DNA of 64,000 bases from Bathymodiolus brooksi (GCA_963680875.1 OY804579.1:37904397-37968396); one strand, 5' to 3'; positions 1 to 12,144 are shown, counted from the first letter of the stretch. Notes: generated from the letters alone by a model not told the origin. Made by a program: numbers and translations.

Positions 1-526
1 GTTAAACAATCGAACGCGTGGTATAAATGATTTGTAACATGAAGCCATGCAATATCACATCTAGGTCGTTGATTAGTGCACTGCTTTCTGAGAGTAATAA
101 AACTACAGCCCATATTTTAAGTGGGCAATATCTCGTATCTGCGTGTATTATTTCATGATTCTTAGCTGTTGCTTACATTTTGGTCAATAAACCATAAAAA
201 GACCAAAGGAAAAAAATGCATTCATGTTACAACTTATTTTAATACCAGAATTATATGGATAGTTGACTATTTATCTAAACCGTAGTATTCTACTCAGTAA
301 TGAAGTTAAATTTAGATTTGTTTTAAATCCACAAACACCTAACTATGAAATAATCAATTTAAAAAAAAATGTTGGTTCAAAGTTGACTGTGTTACGATGG
401 CCTTGTACTAATACTTGTATCTAATACTTATATAATGGTTGAGGCCATCGACTCTCTTTAATAGAACTACATTATGTTTTATGTGAGGGTTGGCATTTTA
501 CTCATATGTGGAAACCACTTGCTTGA
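1..526. other. intergenic or intronic, nothing recognised
   Basis: AT-rich sequence without a recognisable exon or repeat. It may be intron of the polyamine oxidase gene whose last exon begins at 1045, because that gene's FAD-binding N-terminal exons are not visible in the window. Confidence 0.5.
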
Positions 527-700
527 ACGTATCTTTTGACTAAGAGGGGAGGGTTTGACCCATAAAACTAATTTAACCTCGCTACTTTTTATTGAAGTGC
601 ATGTACCAAGCAAGGTCATGCATTTTTGTATTAGGGTTATCGATTTCTGCGATTTTTCTATTGGATTTTAGAACTGTTCGTACAATGTGGGATGTTTTAG
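527..700 (+). repeat. dispersed repeat, 'CTAAGAGGG...TTTTAGAACTGTTC' family
   Basis: Diverged copy of a repeat also seen at 13040-13215 and 41385-41575. Shared landmarks are a 'CACTAAGAGGGTA' start, a 'CCACCACTTTTTT' block, 'GTACCTGTACCAA'-like text and a final 'TTTTGGAATTGTTC'. The class is unknown. At 13.2 kb the end of this family runs straight into the 28-bp satellite. Confidence 0.5.
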
Positions 701-714
701 GGTTAGGGGTTTTG

Positions 715-950
715 TTGTTTAACGCCACTTTCAACAATATTTAAGTTATATCGTGGTGGTCAGTTTTATTGATGGAGGAAAGCGGAGGACCCGGAGAAAA
801 TCACCGACCTACAGCAAGTCAATGACAAACTTTATCACATAATGTTGTATCGAGTTCGAGTGCGGGGTTCGAACTCACAACGTTAGTGGTGATAGGCACT
901 GATTGCATAGGTAGTTATAAATCCAAAAACCATACGACCACGACGCTCCC
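715..950 (-). repeat. tRNA-headed SINE (minus orientation)
   Basis: Read on the minus strand: a tRNA-like head with 'GTAGTTGGAT'-type text and a B-box-like 'GAGTTCGAAC', a core containing 'TTTTCTCCGGGTCCTCCGC', and a tail similar to 'GAAATATTGTTGAAAGTGGC'. The same order occurs in several other copies in the window. The core resembles the conserved domain of the MetaSINE superfamily (from memory). It lies less than 100 bp before the oxidase exon. Confidence 0.75.
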
Positions 951-1044
951 TTTCCCCAGTATTTTTAATGTTTTCATTTTATTATTATTATATTATAAAT
1001 ATATACTGGTTAATGATAATACATACGTTTTGTATTGTTTTCAG

Positions 1045-2170
1045 GAAGAAAGAACGTTGGCTCACAGAGAAAGGGACATACATCAGTAAGAAAATAGTCA
1101 ATAAAACTTGGGATCTGTTTGATGATATAGAAGAAGAACTAGATGAAGGTGATGTTCCAGAGAAATTCGCGTCTTGTTACGAGTACATGGAATCACGTCT
1201 AAAGGACGGGATGAAGAAATTTGGTCAAGAAGACCACGCACATGTACGGGCAATTTTTAATTCATTAACAAGTGATTTAGGTTTATATGAAGGCGACGAC
1301 TTGAAACTTGTTTCAGCTCAATTGTACCATATTGGAGAAGAGATTGCAGATGACGATTTTGCTTTACCAAATGGGTTCTCAGGAGTACTTGAGACATTAA
1401 AACAACACATTCCTGAAAAGGCATTTAAATTCAGTAGGCATGTTACCCAAATTAATTGGAAAGACGAGAGGACAGCTCGAATAGTTTGTAAAGTGAACAA
1501 CAGCGTTGAAGAGTTTTATGCTGATCACGTGATAGTCACATGTTCACTTGGCCATTTAAAACAATACTACGATTCTCTTTTCAATCCTGCTTTGCCAAAA
1601 TGTAAAGTTGATGCTATAGAAAGAATGGGATTTGGTAATGTCGAAAAGGTCTTTCTTTATTATGAAACCCCTTTTTGGAAGAAAGGGGATGGTAGGTTCA
1701 GAATTGCTTGGGACACTTTAGATGACGCATTTAAAGCAGAGTATTGGTTTAAATCAATATTTTCATTTCGTGAAGTTTTAACATGCCCACATGTATTGTT
1801 AGCATGGGTTCACGGGAGTGCTGTACAACATATGGAATCCTTAACAGACGACCAGATCATGGGTACATGCACAGAAATACTACGAAAGTTCTTAAATACC
1901 AAAGACATCCCACATCCAACGAAAATTCGTAGGTCTTGTTGGAGTACAGATTCATTATTTTTAGGGGCTTATAGCTATAATTCTGTTACTTCACAGAAAA
2001 ATGATGTAAGTGACATTGCCGAACCAATAATAGTTGACGGAAAACCAGTTCTATGTTTTGCAGGGGAGGCAACTCATGTAAAATGGTTCTCGTATGCACA
2101 TGGGGCAAGATCTTCTGGAATCCGTGAAGCTGACCGAATAATTGGTTTCATTCGGGATAATTCCATGTGA
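1045..2170 (+). CDS. polyamine/spermine oxidase-like flavin amine oxidase, terminal exon
   Basis: C-terminal 375 residues of a flavin-dependent amine oxidase (spermine oxidase / N1-acetylpolyamine oxidase family), which oxidises polyamines using FAD and releases hydrogen peroxide. The exon begins after 'TATTGTTTTCAG' at 1041-1044, in phase 2, and ends with TGA at 2168-2170. Family features: 'LPNGFSGVL' in the substrate-domain region, 'VIVTCSLGHLK' matching the usual 'VIVTVPLGVLK' strand, and near the C terminus 'CFAGEATH' followed by 'HGARSSGIREADRII', the hallmark FAD-contacting end. The N-terminal Rossmann GxGxxG part is absent, so upstream exons lie before the window or are unrecognised. 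Open reading continues upstream of the splice site into AT-rich sequence, but that part has no family similarity. AATAAA at 2205-2210 is a likely polyadenylation signal. Whether the preferred substrate is spermine or acetylated polyamine cannot be told. Confidence 0.9.
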
Positions 2171-2204
2171 CACAAAAGGGAATGGACATAGCCTAAAAAA
2201 AACC

Positions 2205-2210
2205 AATAAA
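2205..2210 (+). terminator. polyadenylation signal AATAAA
   Basis: Canonical AATAAA 35 bases after the oxidase stop codon, within 'AACCAATAAATTTATT'. Confidence 0.6.
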
Positions 2211-2587
2211 TTTATTAATACTATATGTTCTTGTAGTTATGTTAGTTATTTTGGTTGACGTGATTACAACAGACAGTCGGCATTCCTATTGGTAGCAACT
2301 GTGCTCCTCTTTTCGACGACTTTTTGCTTTATTCGTATGAGGCAGACCTCACACCGAAGCTTCTCAAGAAAAATGAAAAGAAGTCAACCCGAGCCTTTAA
2401 TTTCACTTTTCGTTATGGAACAATGAACTAGACCATAGACATGGACAGTAAATAGCAGGGTTAGTGAATGTTCGTAGTTAACTGATTACTTCCTAAGAAG
2501 GTAGAATTTGTTGAAGACTATTCGTTATTTGTTGTACAAAAAGAAAATCATACTGAAATTTCCAAAAACGTTAACATAAGTTAGTAA
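2211..2587. other. 3' flank of the oxidase gene, nothing recognised
   Basis: No exon-like or repeat sequence that I recognise. Confidence 0.4.
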
Positions 2588-2860
2588 ATGGCTCGATGAG
2601 TTAGGTAGTTGGATTACCTAGCAACTCTAGCAACACGCCTATCACCAATAAGGCGTGAGTTCGCATCCGGTTTTGTAAATTACAAAAAAGGATGTACTCG
2701 ACTCACAGCCGCAAGTGATCCAGTTGCTTGCCCATGGTCTGTGGTTCTCTCCGGGTACTACGGCTTCATCCACCACTAAAACTGATCGCCATGATATAGC
2801 TGAAATATTATTGAAAGTGGTGTTAAGCACAATAAATAAATCAATCAATCAATCCTGGGT
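2588..2860 (+). repeat. tRNA-headed SINE (plus orientation)
   Basis: Head 'GTAGTTGGATTACCTAGCAA', B-box-like 'GTGAGTTCGCATCC', core 'TTCTCTCCGGGTACTACGGC', tail 'GAAATATTATTGAAAGTGG', then a simple 'AAATAAATCAATCAATCAAT' 3' end. This is one of the more complete copies and shows the 3' simple tail expected of a retroposed SINE. Confidence 0.8.
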
Positions 2861-4755
2861 TACAAGAATAAATACGTCATCAAATTGGTGGATTAAATAT
2901 TGAATATAACATAGAAATATGATTTAGAATGAAATATTAATGGACTGGTCTACAAAAAAAAACCTCACAGATAAGTGCACGGAAGGTGATAAAATTATCT
3001 AAATACTGAACATTTTTATTAACAGACTTAGTAATCCAATGGGATTTAGCTGTGCGCTTAAGCTTTACGACATAGTTTGAAGACATAAGTATGCCCAATT
3101 CATATTCACTCATTATATGGACAGTTTTCACTGTTCTGAGACAAAGTCTATACAAGTGTTTCGAACCTTTAATATCTCCTTTCAATATATAGCTGATCTT
3201 TTGTAACTTACATGAAAGGACCATAGCTTTAGTTACCACAAACCTCTAATGTATACAAATCTGTGAATGAGCAATTTTACAGCTATATCATGACGAGAAC
3301 AAGTTGCATTTCGATGTGATGATTATGGTGATGATGATGCAGCATTGTACTAGATTATGACACTCTTGGGTTTTTATAGAGCTAGCTCACTGAATCAACA
3401 GTCCGCAGGTAGACATGTCGCTCCACTCGGACACACTATCCTGATTCTGAGCCAACCAGTCTTTGCTCTTATTCTTATTTCTGCGTACTTAGCGGAGAAA
3501 CCGCAAATGCGAATTGTATAGTCTGGTTTCACCCTACTAACTGCGGCTCAAATCCGCAATCTACAGCACTTGTGATCATTCTAATCATTACGCCATCGAT
3601 GCGGCTTATTTACAAGTGAATTCGAAATTAATTAGACATGTACTATTGTTTTGATAGAAACGGCCCATATTTAGACCAAGCTACATTCCAAGATTTAAAC
3701 TTAATGACTACGATTTTTTATGGTAGATTTTCATTTTTTTATTCCTGCTTCCTATGTTTATAATTACAGGGTGTTTGTATCCTGTTCTTCACATCTGAGT
3801 GTTTTTTTTTAACCAGAGTGTATATTTGTGTCTTTTAAAAATTACTTTCATTGTTAAAAGTGGCATGACCTTGCTATTCCGTTCCGAATATATACGAACG
3901 AAAATTAAAAAATAATCTTTTTAAAAGGTATGAAATCAAACAATGTTTCCTCCTGTTTATGATAAATGTCAGGCATCATATAAATATGCCATTTTTTTTC
4001 TTATTTAATTTATGTAAATTTCCTATTTAAAAATTCGTTGTATGCGTGGTGCTAAGTATAAATGTAATACATTGGTTTTGGTGTAATCGTACTATTATTG
4101 AACACCTTAAAATGTGTTCAAATTAGAACCACATTATGACATTGGGAAGTGCAGTTGCCTTTTGGCTTTTAAATGTGTCTTCCGTTTTACTAGTAATAGA
4201 TATGAAAGGTATCATATAAGCTACAGGTACAATTGGGTGAAGGTCATTTCTCAAACTGGTGATTAAAAGTCCTTGGCCATAATACCTTATATAAATAAGA
4301 ACAAAAGTAGTACACATGTACTATAACAGGTAAATTATGAGTTTATTTCAACATGTACACGTTATGAAAGCCATGCGCGTATATAGGACAAGGCGGGTCA
4401 ATAGTTCCCGGCCACAAAGCGAAGGACAAGCTGATATGTTGTCTGATTGATATAATAAAAGTTATCTTTTACTTCTATTTATCTTAAACTGTAGGATGTA
4501 CATGTACTTTAGAGATAATATCACCATATTGAATTTTGAATCATATTTTTCAAAAGGAATTTTGAACTGCAGTAGCTCAATAGCAAATGGCCTCATCAAG
4601 TAACCAAGCTCACACATATATATATAACCCATGAAGCTAAAAATAAATCCGCAAACTACAAAAAATATGCCAATTTTTGGCTGTCCTGTTTGGGTCCTTT
4701 GATTTTATTGCTCCCAAAACTTGAAATTATTTGGCTTTGCAATCTGTCGATTCTG
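2861..4755. other. gene-free stretch
   Basis: No gene or clear repeat identified. A 100-codon open frame at 2937-3239 (minus) has no family resemblance and no splice or start context that supports it. Confidence 0.4.
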
Positions 4756-4758
4756 AAT

Positions 4759-4815
4759 GTCCCTGATGAAGGATTATTCCAGAAACGCATCGTACGCACT
4801 AAATTTGATATCTAC
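4759..4815 (+). repeat. dispersed repeat 'CTGATGAAGG...ATATCTACG'
   Basis: Carries 'CCTGATGAAGG', 'TTCCAGAAACG', 'GCACTAAATTTGATATC'. Related copies lie at 29025-29120 (minus), 29985-30050 (plus), 47460-47530 (minus), 48535-48600 (plus), and more weakly near 20785. It abuts the next repeat. Confidence 0.55.
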
Positions 4816-4819
4816 GTTT

Positions 4820-6130
4820 TTAGCTCACCTGGCCCTTAAGCCATGTGACCTATTGTCATCACTTTTCGTCCGTCGTCCGTCCGTCAACATTTCACATTTT
4901 CTCATTTTCACATCTTCTCCTCAGAAACCACTGGGCCAATTGCAACCAAACTTTGGTGGAATGGTTCTTGGATGGCCCCCTTTCAAAATTGTGTCCAACC
5001 AAGATGGCCGCCAAGCTAAAAATAGAAAAAAGGGGGGATGAAATTTTAATTGTCCTTTGGGTGCTTTAGTATAAGTCAAAATGAGCTCAAATTTTAACTA
5101 CAGCTGCATGGCAATGAGTAGTTTAACATTTATTACGGTTTTTTTTGTGAAATGTTTCTTTCAGACGATTTTTACCGATTATGCAAATTAGGCATATTTT
5201 GATAAAAGATCACATTTAAGTCTTCTCTGAAACCGCTGAACCAAATTAGACCAAACCTGGCAGGGATGGTCCCTGGGTGGGTCCCTTTCAAAATTGTGTC
5301 CGACAGCCCCGCCCTCCATTCAAGATGGCTGCTGTTGCTAAAAATAGAAAACTTCTTCAATTGTCCATTGCTGATTTAGTATAAGTCAAAATGAGCTCAA
5401 ATTTTAACTGCAGCTGCATGGCAAGGAGTAGTTTAACATATATTCCGTTTTTAGCTCACCTGGCCTTTAGGCCATGTGAGCTATTGCCATCACTTTTCAT
5501 CCGTCGTCCGTCCGTCAACATTTCACATTTTAATCTTCTTAGAAACCACTGGGCCAATTGCAACCAAACTTTGGTGGAATGGTCCTTGGGTGACCCCCCT
5601 TGAAAATTGTGTCCGGTGATCCCGACTTCCAACCAAGATGACCACCAAGCTAAAAATAGAAAAAAGGGGGATGAAATTAAAAAAAAATCTTCTCCTCTGA
5701 AACTACTGAGCCAACCTCAACCAAACTTTGCTGAAATGATCCTTGGGTGGTCCCCTTCCAAAATTGTGTCCGGCATTTCAGACCTCCGACCAAGATGGCC
5801 GCCACAGCCGAACTTAATTTAACATAGGACCCTATGGGAAATCCCATAAAAATCTTCTTGTCTGAAACCTAAATTTTAATGAAATAGTCATTGTATGGTT
5901 CTCTTCCAAAAATGTATCCGGCGGTTCGGCCCTCTGACCAAGATGGCTGCACAGCTGAACTTAGTTTAACATAGGACCCTATGGGAAATTCACATAAAAA
6001 CCAGTAGCTCAATTAGAACCAAACTTTGATGGAATAGTCATTGGATGATCCTTTTCTAAAATTGTGTCCCGCAGTCGCACTCTCCCACCTAGATGGCCGC
6101 CACAGTGCAGTTGCGTTGTTATTGAAAGCA
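4820..6130 (+). repeat. bivalve 'TAGCTCACCTGGCC' / 'AAGATGGCCGCC' repeat, multi-unit
   Basis: Two starts of the element ('TAGCTCACCTGGCC' followed by a 'CGTCCGTCGTCCGTCCGTC' run) occur near 4822 and 5453. About six internal units of roughly 130-170 bp follow, each with 'CTGGGCCAATTGCAACCAAA'-like text, 'AAAATTGTGTCC' and 'CAAGATGGCCGCC'. I recognise this as a very abundant repeat of bivalve genomes. Short open frames inside it are not genes. Confidence 0.75.
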
Positions 6131-6254
6131 GCTTCGATCCAGGTGAGCGATTACAGGCTCCTGGGAGCCTCTGGTTTATTATTATCAAAAAGAACACATT
6201 TTAAATATCGCCAATGGAAATAGTGGGTCTTGTCAGAATATAAGTTAATTCCTA

Positions 6255-6575
6255 TCCTCTTTAACAGGAAATGTTTGAAGATACCAAAGGAGTAAGCAAC
6301 AGCCATAAATCTAAGAAAGACAGACAATAGAACAGCTAAATATGGTCAAGGGTAGGGTTAAGCAGTTTAACTCCACTTTCAACAATATTTTAATTATGTC
6401 GTGACGGCAGTTTTATTGGTTGGGGAAACCGGAGTGTACGGGGAAAACTGACCTGTCGCAAGTCACTGACAAACTTTATCACATAATGTTGCATCGAGCA
6501 CACCTCGCCAGAGCTGGATTCGAATTCACAACTTCAGAAATAAAAATAGCAAAAGGACAAACGATATATAAAACT
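6255..6575 (-). repeat. 'GTGGAGCAGGAACTGC'-family repeat split by a SINE
   Basis: The family's 'TTGAAGATACCAAAGGAGTA' end lies at about 6270 and its 'AAAAGGACAAACGAT' continuation at 6551. The SINE at 6352-6537 lies between, so the SINE entered a pre-existing copy. Confidence 0.6.
6352..6537 (-). repeat. tRNA-headed SINE (minus orientation, head truncated)
   Basis: Tail and core are recognisable ('CCACTTTCAACAATATTTTA' through 'ACAAACTTTATCACATAATG'), ending at the B-box-like 'GATTCGAATTCACAAC'. The A-box side of the head is missing. Confidence 0.7.
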
Positions 6576-6892
6576 AAATGCATACTTTTCTAAAATATAA
6601 CAGTTGAAGATATTTAATATTACAGTGATGGTTGACAATATAAACTACTACAATAACACGACAAATCGGTTTATTAAGCATCTACAACACGCACCAATCC
6701 ACTAGGAACCTACACTTGCAAACACAGATATGGCAGCCACAGATGACACTAGAAAGCATGGTCTTGTCCGGGAGCATACATAAAACTATTTAGCTGGATT
6801 AATTGTGTTAATAATATGCAAATCCTCTTATCTTGGTATCCACAAACGTTTAAAAACACAAAAGGGGGAATCAGATCAACAGACAATATTAT

Positions 6893-7080
6893 GACTAAAG
6901 GAAAAAAAGGGGTGAATGATCTAAACAGAAAAATATAAATTGAGGAACACGAACTCCAATAGGAACCGTGGGTGAGCTAAGGTGCACCGGAAAGGAAAGC
7001 AGTTCCTGCTCTACTAGTGGCACCTATCGGGTAAATGGTGTTAATAATCCGATGAGAAATCATTGTCGGTGATAAGTCAT
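6893..7080 (-). repeat. 'GTGGAGCAGGAACTGC'-family repeat
   Basis: Diverged minus-orientation copy with 'GCAGTTCCTGCTCTACTAGT' at about 6998 and 'GAGGAACACGAACTCCAATA' upstream of it. Confidence 0.65.
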
Positions 7081-8174
7081 GATGGAAGAAAGCAGTGTCA
7101 GATTTAGGACAAATGAGACCCTGTGCTAATTCAGTTATGAGGCCCCTTACTTGGGCTCTGAAGGAGGTATGTCTGGAATCACTCTGAAACAGAACGCCTT
7201 CAAATTTGAAATTGTACCACATAAGCAAAAATCCATCGTAGAAAAATTTTGGCAGGAAGAACCCCCCCCCCCCACCTGGCCAATGGGGCCCTGTGCTTAA
7301 GCACACCTAAGCACAATGGTAAATCTGGCACCGGAAGAAAGATGGATGTGATTGTAACTGCCACGGAATGCGCATGCTCATGGTCATCTGTGATACAGAC
7401 AAACCAAAACAGTCAACCAATTCATAATGGTGATCATCAAATTTCGTAGTGATTACTTCAACTTTATCAGTACTAACCCTTGGTTCAGTAGCTTCATTGT
7501 TAATAGCAACATTCTATCAATGAGATCCTTAGACGAAACACAAGCTCTGAAATATCGTATCAACTAAGAGATATACATTCCATAGTGCAGGTGCTGCTGA
7601 AATGTTGCTACATATAAATGGGAAGGTTGCAATGTCGTAAAGTTCCGTTCTTAGCCGATACATACATAATATTATACAATTAATTACCCTTTGTGAGATT
7701 AATAGCAGGAAATGTGGATCTGAGGATTCTGACTCGATTTGACCTGATCTGACCGAGGCCAACGGAACTGCACTGCATGAACCTTACATGTCGGTATATA
7801 GGAATAAATTGGACTTTCTAGAGTTGCTGGGACTTGTACGGTTATATATCCAGAATGTTAGGAGGGCAAGGTGTAATTGGACTTGTGAGGACATGATATA
7901 TGCAAATTGTTGCAATTCCAATGTGAACTAATTGTGCTCCTCCCATTGTTGATTTGTTTTTATTCTGTTATCAATCTCAATTTATGGCTAAACTCCAAAA
8001 GACCCGTCTAAGCACTCACTTACTAGTTTATTCAACAATAACTGTAGATACTTAAATGATATTTTAACTGTAAACAATCCTAATTTTCTTATGTTTGCTA
8101 ATCAAATCTATTCTAAGGAACTAAGGCTAACATCACAAGTGACTCATATCCATTTTTGAATTTAGACATACCCC
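7081..8174. other. gene-free stretch
   Basis: Nothing recognised apart from a C-rich homopolymer near 7262. No open frame has family resemblance. Confidence 0.4.
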
Positions 8175-8183
8175 TTTTTCAAG

Positions 8184-8275
8184 TAGCTGCGGAACCGTAG
8201 CCCTTATGGTCCTTGGCCAGTTTTCTGATATTTGCGGACCACGCAAGGACCATAAGGGCTACGGTTCCGCAGCTA
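8184..8275. mobile_element. 92-bp near-perfect palindromic MITE
   Basis: Arms 8184-8215 and 8244-8275 are perfect reverse complements over 32 bases (beginning 'TAGCTGCGGAACCGTAGCCC'), with a 28-base loop. The element is bounded on both sides by the 9-bp direct repeat TTTTTCAAG (8175-8183 and 8276-8284), as expected for a target-site duplication. Nine-bp duplications suit Mutator- or P-like transposases; the assignment is inference. Confidence 0.75.
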
Positions 8276-8284
8276 TTTTTCAAG

Positions 8285-9867
8285 GTAACTTTAACACACG
8301 CCTTTACAACAAAAGAGAGGTTTTATCTTTCCTTATTGTAAATTTTCCTTTTTTGTTAATAGTGATGTTCCTTTGGTCCCATCATATAGTGTTTGCATTT
8401 CTCAGTTTTGCACGTATTTGTAATAACGTTTCTGACTTCAACTACCATAATATCGCAATAACAGGGAAAAATACTCTTAAACCAATAATACCGCTTCCAT
8501 AAATGATTGAAAATGTTCACAAACTTTTATTAAAATCTTGTTTATACATACTATTCTACATGCAGAGATCTTATCAAAAAGAGTATTTTTCTTTCTTGAT
8601 TTCATGACGAAGTAATTAACAACTTAACATTAGCTAAATCATTCAAATCTGATACATCTTAACTGGTAAAATCCTTGAAAAATCTTAGGACTATTGTTTG
8701 CTAAGTGAAGCACCTTTACTCTGCTAAAATATTGACAATATGCTAATACAACTAGTAGATCCAACTAGCAATTAAATTAGTACATTATATTTCATTCCTT
8801 ATTATATTCCTATCTTTGGTTCAATATTTGATTCTAAAAGTTTGATGACCTATTCATTCTGGTCTCCCACGTAGACCATTCATTTCGTTGGATGTTCATG
8901 AACTAATTGATAATAAATCTGTTAGAAGTATCAGTTATGATTTTTTGTCTAAAGAGTAACGGCCTTTAACCAGCAGATTCTACCTTCCTAGCTAGTAGTC
9001 ACTTAACTACGAGCATGGATTGACACTGCTATTGTACTGTCCATGTTTATGTTGTCAATCATTTTTGTGATAGTATGTGGTCTTTTTGAGTTGAGGCGAA
9101 TATGTTCAGAGTTTTTCTTGCCGCTTGTTTATATATGCATTGCTGTTGCAGATGCAGCTATCAACAGAGGAGGGTTGGGTTCCTATTAACCGGTTTAACA
9201 CCGCCACATTTTTGTACAAGGACCTGAATTCCAGCGTCATATGTCGCGATCTTTTTTGTGTTGAGTGAGTTCAGGTAAGATGAGAGGTGATTGTTCGTTT
9301 TGTTGATGTTGGTAGCCTTGGTGACCATCACCTTTTAAACTTTCTTTTCATTATTACTTGACGCTCAGAATAGATGGCGCAAATATTACATCAACACTTT
9401 GTTGTACACTAAATAATACAATTGACTGTAACTGGTTGTCACGATAAACATTTTGTTTATGTATGGCCAGCAAAACAGTGGCAAAAACCTCAATTTTGAA
9501 AATAAGCACTTTTTGGAAAAGGGCAATATTCAACCCAATTAGTATAAACCCAGTCATGATTAAAAACACCATTTATTCCTGTTTTACAAGCATAAAAATA
9601 AATTTAGCTGGTGTCTTGTTCAATATCAACGTATTGATATCAAAATTGGTTATAAAACCATGACATCATATACAATCTATGACACTTATAATAAGATTTT
9701 AAGGGGGGGGGGGGGGGGCATGAACTATTTTTATTATAGCCTAACTTCAATATCTCCAGACCTGAAATATACTCTAGAAGGTTGATGGGAAGATGGGAAT
9801 GATTCAGCTGTTCAATATAACCGATTTTTCATTATACCCGATTTCATTATAAGTAGACTGGACTATA
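8285..9867. other. gene-free stretch with a G homopolymer
   Basis: No gene seen. A run of 16 G lies at 9703-9718. Text near 9190-9240 ('ACCGCCACATTTTTGTACAA') hints at a degenerate dispersed repeat. Confidence 0.4.
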
Positions 9868-10130
9868 AGATCCTTTAAAGAAAACTTTGAAGATATCAAA
9901 GGGGTAATCAGATGTAAAAAATCTCAGAAAGACATACGATACCATGGCCAAAAGGAAAAGGACATAATGACAAACAATGATCTACAAAATACTACATAGA
10001 AAATTAAAGATTGAGCTACACGAACCACACTTAAAACCGTGAACTCCGACCCTCAAAATGGAAAGCAGTTCATGCTCCACTAGTAGCATCCGTCGTGTTA
10101 CTCCTCAGTGTAAGCCCAGTGGTATGCTCT
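9868..10130 (-). repeat. 'GTGGAGCAGGAACTGC'-family repeat
   Basis: Nearly full-length minus copy running from 'TTTGAAGATATCAAAGGGGT' through 'GGACATAATGACAAACAATG' and 'CACGAACCACACTTAAAACC' to 'AGTTCATGCTCCACTAGTAG'. Confidence 0.7.
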
Positions 10131-10584
10131 GAACGTGGTAAAGCAATGCAGTTGCATTTTAGTTGCTCTCTTACGACCAATAAATTCCTACAGTTCTACA
10201 TAGATAACTTTTCTGTGGAAGGCCGGAGTTCCAATTTCAACTCCAAAGAAGGTCAATATAGTAATAGGATTAACTACTTTTGACCAATTAATTAAAAATC
10301 ATAATTTGCGAAGCATACGAATTAAAGCTTAAATGCATGCTGCTTACGCAGATAAGATTGACCACTAAGATAGCATCAAGATAAGCAACAAAAGTAAACA
10401 CTATACATCTTTCTTCTGACAGCTTGGGGTATTCTGTGAAAAATACTAAGGATTAATTGTGACCTGAAGGGCAATATTATATCAATATTAATAATATGTT
10501 AAGTACCATCAGTAAACTACCGTCAGACACTGTCACTTCTTGACTTAGAGGGGCTATATGCCGGTATGACGAGTTCATTTCCAC

Positions 10585-10805
10585 GACGGGTGCCACTAAT
10601 GGAGCAGGAACTGCTAACTCTTCCGGAGCACCCGAGTTCATCCTCGGTTCGTGTTACTAGATCTTTGGTTTAATGTGTAATGCTTTGTAAATCGTTGTAT
10701 GTTCATTTGTTCTTTTTCTTTTGGTCATTGTATTGTTTTGTCATTCCTTTTTCGATTTACGAATTCTGTTTACCCTTTGTTATCTTCAAGCTCTTCGACC
10801 GTGGC
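10585..10805 (+). repeat. 'GTGGAGCAGGAACTGC'-family repeat
   Basis: Plus copy: 'ACGACGGGTGCCACTAATGG', 'GAGCAGGAACTGC', 'TTCGTGTTACTAGATCTTTG', 'CGATTTACGAATTCTG', 'TATCTTCAAGCTCTTC'. This shows the family's order in the plus direction. Confidence 0.75.
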
Positions 10806-11358
10806 CATATTATTTATTTAAATTTTAATTCATTGCGTCATCATTTGGTTGAAACGTATGTGTTCCGTGTCCTCGACAATAGCAATGATCGCAGAACCAC
10901 GATGACGACTGAGGTCATGCATCATGTCTAGATAACCGTTAGCCGTAGAAATAGCGACAAAGTAACTTATAACTTTTGGTTGAGAACATGCAAATTACAA
11001 TTTGATGTCTGTTTGAAATTGTGCATGCGTGCATACAATGACCAAATTATGATCAACGTAATGACTTGTATTTAACAATAGTAAACCTTTCTTTGTTGAA
11101 AGCAACATTCCTATGCTACTGGATATCATGTTGTTGTTATGGGGAATGTTTGAAAAGGGACATAAGACATGAAGGTTACGAGAAATCAAAGCTTGAGCAA
11201 TTCTGCGGTCACCATATTGAAAGGTTAATCAATATAAGATTCTAGTGTTTCAATTAGTTAGACATGTTTCCATTATTGTTAAGAATTTCTCTCTTTCCAG
11301 TATGTTCTTGAAAATCTCTGTTTCTATTGCTTGTTTTTATTTTGAATATGAATTTCAC
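10806..11358. other. gene-free stretch
   Basis: Nothing recognised. Confidence 0.4.
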
Positions 11359-11366
11359 GGTGGGAG

Positions 11367-12144
11367 CACAGGCACTTGTTTCATTTAAAAAATATATGCC
11401 CCCTCCTCTTCCTTACTTCAAGGTAAACATCTATCCCTTTCCCCTTCCCCACTTCGCCTCAATATTTTTCACTTATTTGTGATCCTTTCGCTGACCCAAT
11501 TATATCGTTACACTCCCGAGATATTTCTCTTTTCGACTGCCATATTTAAATATACCTACCGGGCCCCCCTCAGACGAATTGGACAAAGATAATCAGCGAA
11601 CGTGGCTTTGTGAAAATTCAAATCAGTGAAACGGATACAGCCACTTCTGGTCCGGTTTAAATTGACTTAGAAAATAAAGAAAAGGTGCTTTAAAAATCAA
11701 ATGTCAGTAATTTGGAGTTGAACATATTCTTATATTCTGTGCTGAACAATTATCTGTATTTAAAAGGCTTACTTTACATTTGAGGGGAGATGATCATGTG
11801 ACATTGTTACACATGGCCGGTCTAGAGAATTCCGAATGCATATGAAAAATCCAGCGCAAACCGGAAGTGGCTGTATCCGTTTCAATGACTGAAATGTTCA
11901 CTAAGCCACATTCGCTGACTATTCTTGTCCAATTCGTCAGAGGGGGGTCCGGTAGATATATTTAAAGGTGGCAGTCGAAAAGAGAAATATCTCGGGAGTG
12001 TAACGATATAATTGGGTCAGCGAAAGGATCACAAATAAGCCAAAAATATTAATGCGAAGTAAAGAAGGGGAAAAGGGTAGATGTTTACCTTGAAGTAAGG
12101 AAGAGGAGGGGGCATATATTTTTTGAATGAAACAAGTGCCTGTG
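11367..12144. mobile_element. 778-bp foldback transposon, non-autonomous
   Basis: Long terminal inverted repeats of nearly 300 bp (about 11367-11658 and 11858-12144), starting 'CACAGGCACTTGTTTCATTT' on the left and ending 'CAAGTGCCTGTG' on the right, around a spacer of about 200 bp with no coding sequence. Both ends are bordered by GGTGGGAG (11359-11366 and 12145-12152), an 8-bp direct repeat consistent with a target-site duplication. Eight-bp duplications point to the hAT group or relatives. No transposase is present, so it would depend on one elsewhere. Confidence 0.75.

Noticed and set aside
2937..3239. 100-codon minus-strand open frame
   Set aside because: It has no recognisable domain, splice sites or polyadenylation signal. 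One such frame is expected by chance in a window of this size.
4757..5822. Several short open frames between 4.7 and 5.9 kb
   Set aside because: They all lie in the bivalve 'AAGATGGCCGCC' repeat and differ only as that repeat's units do.
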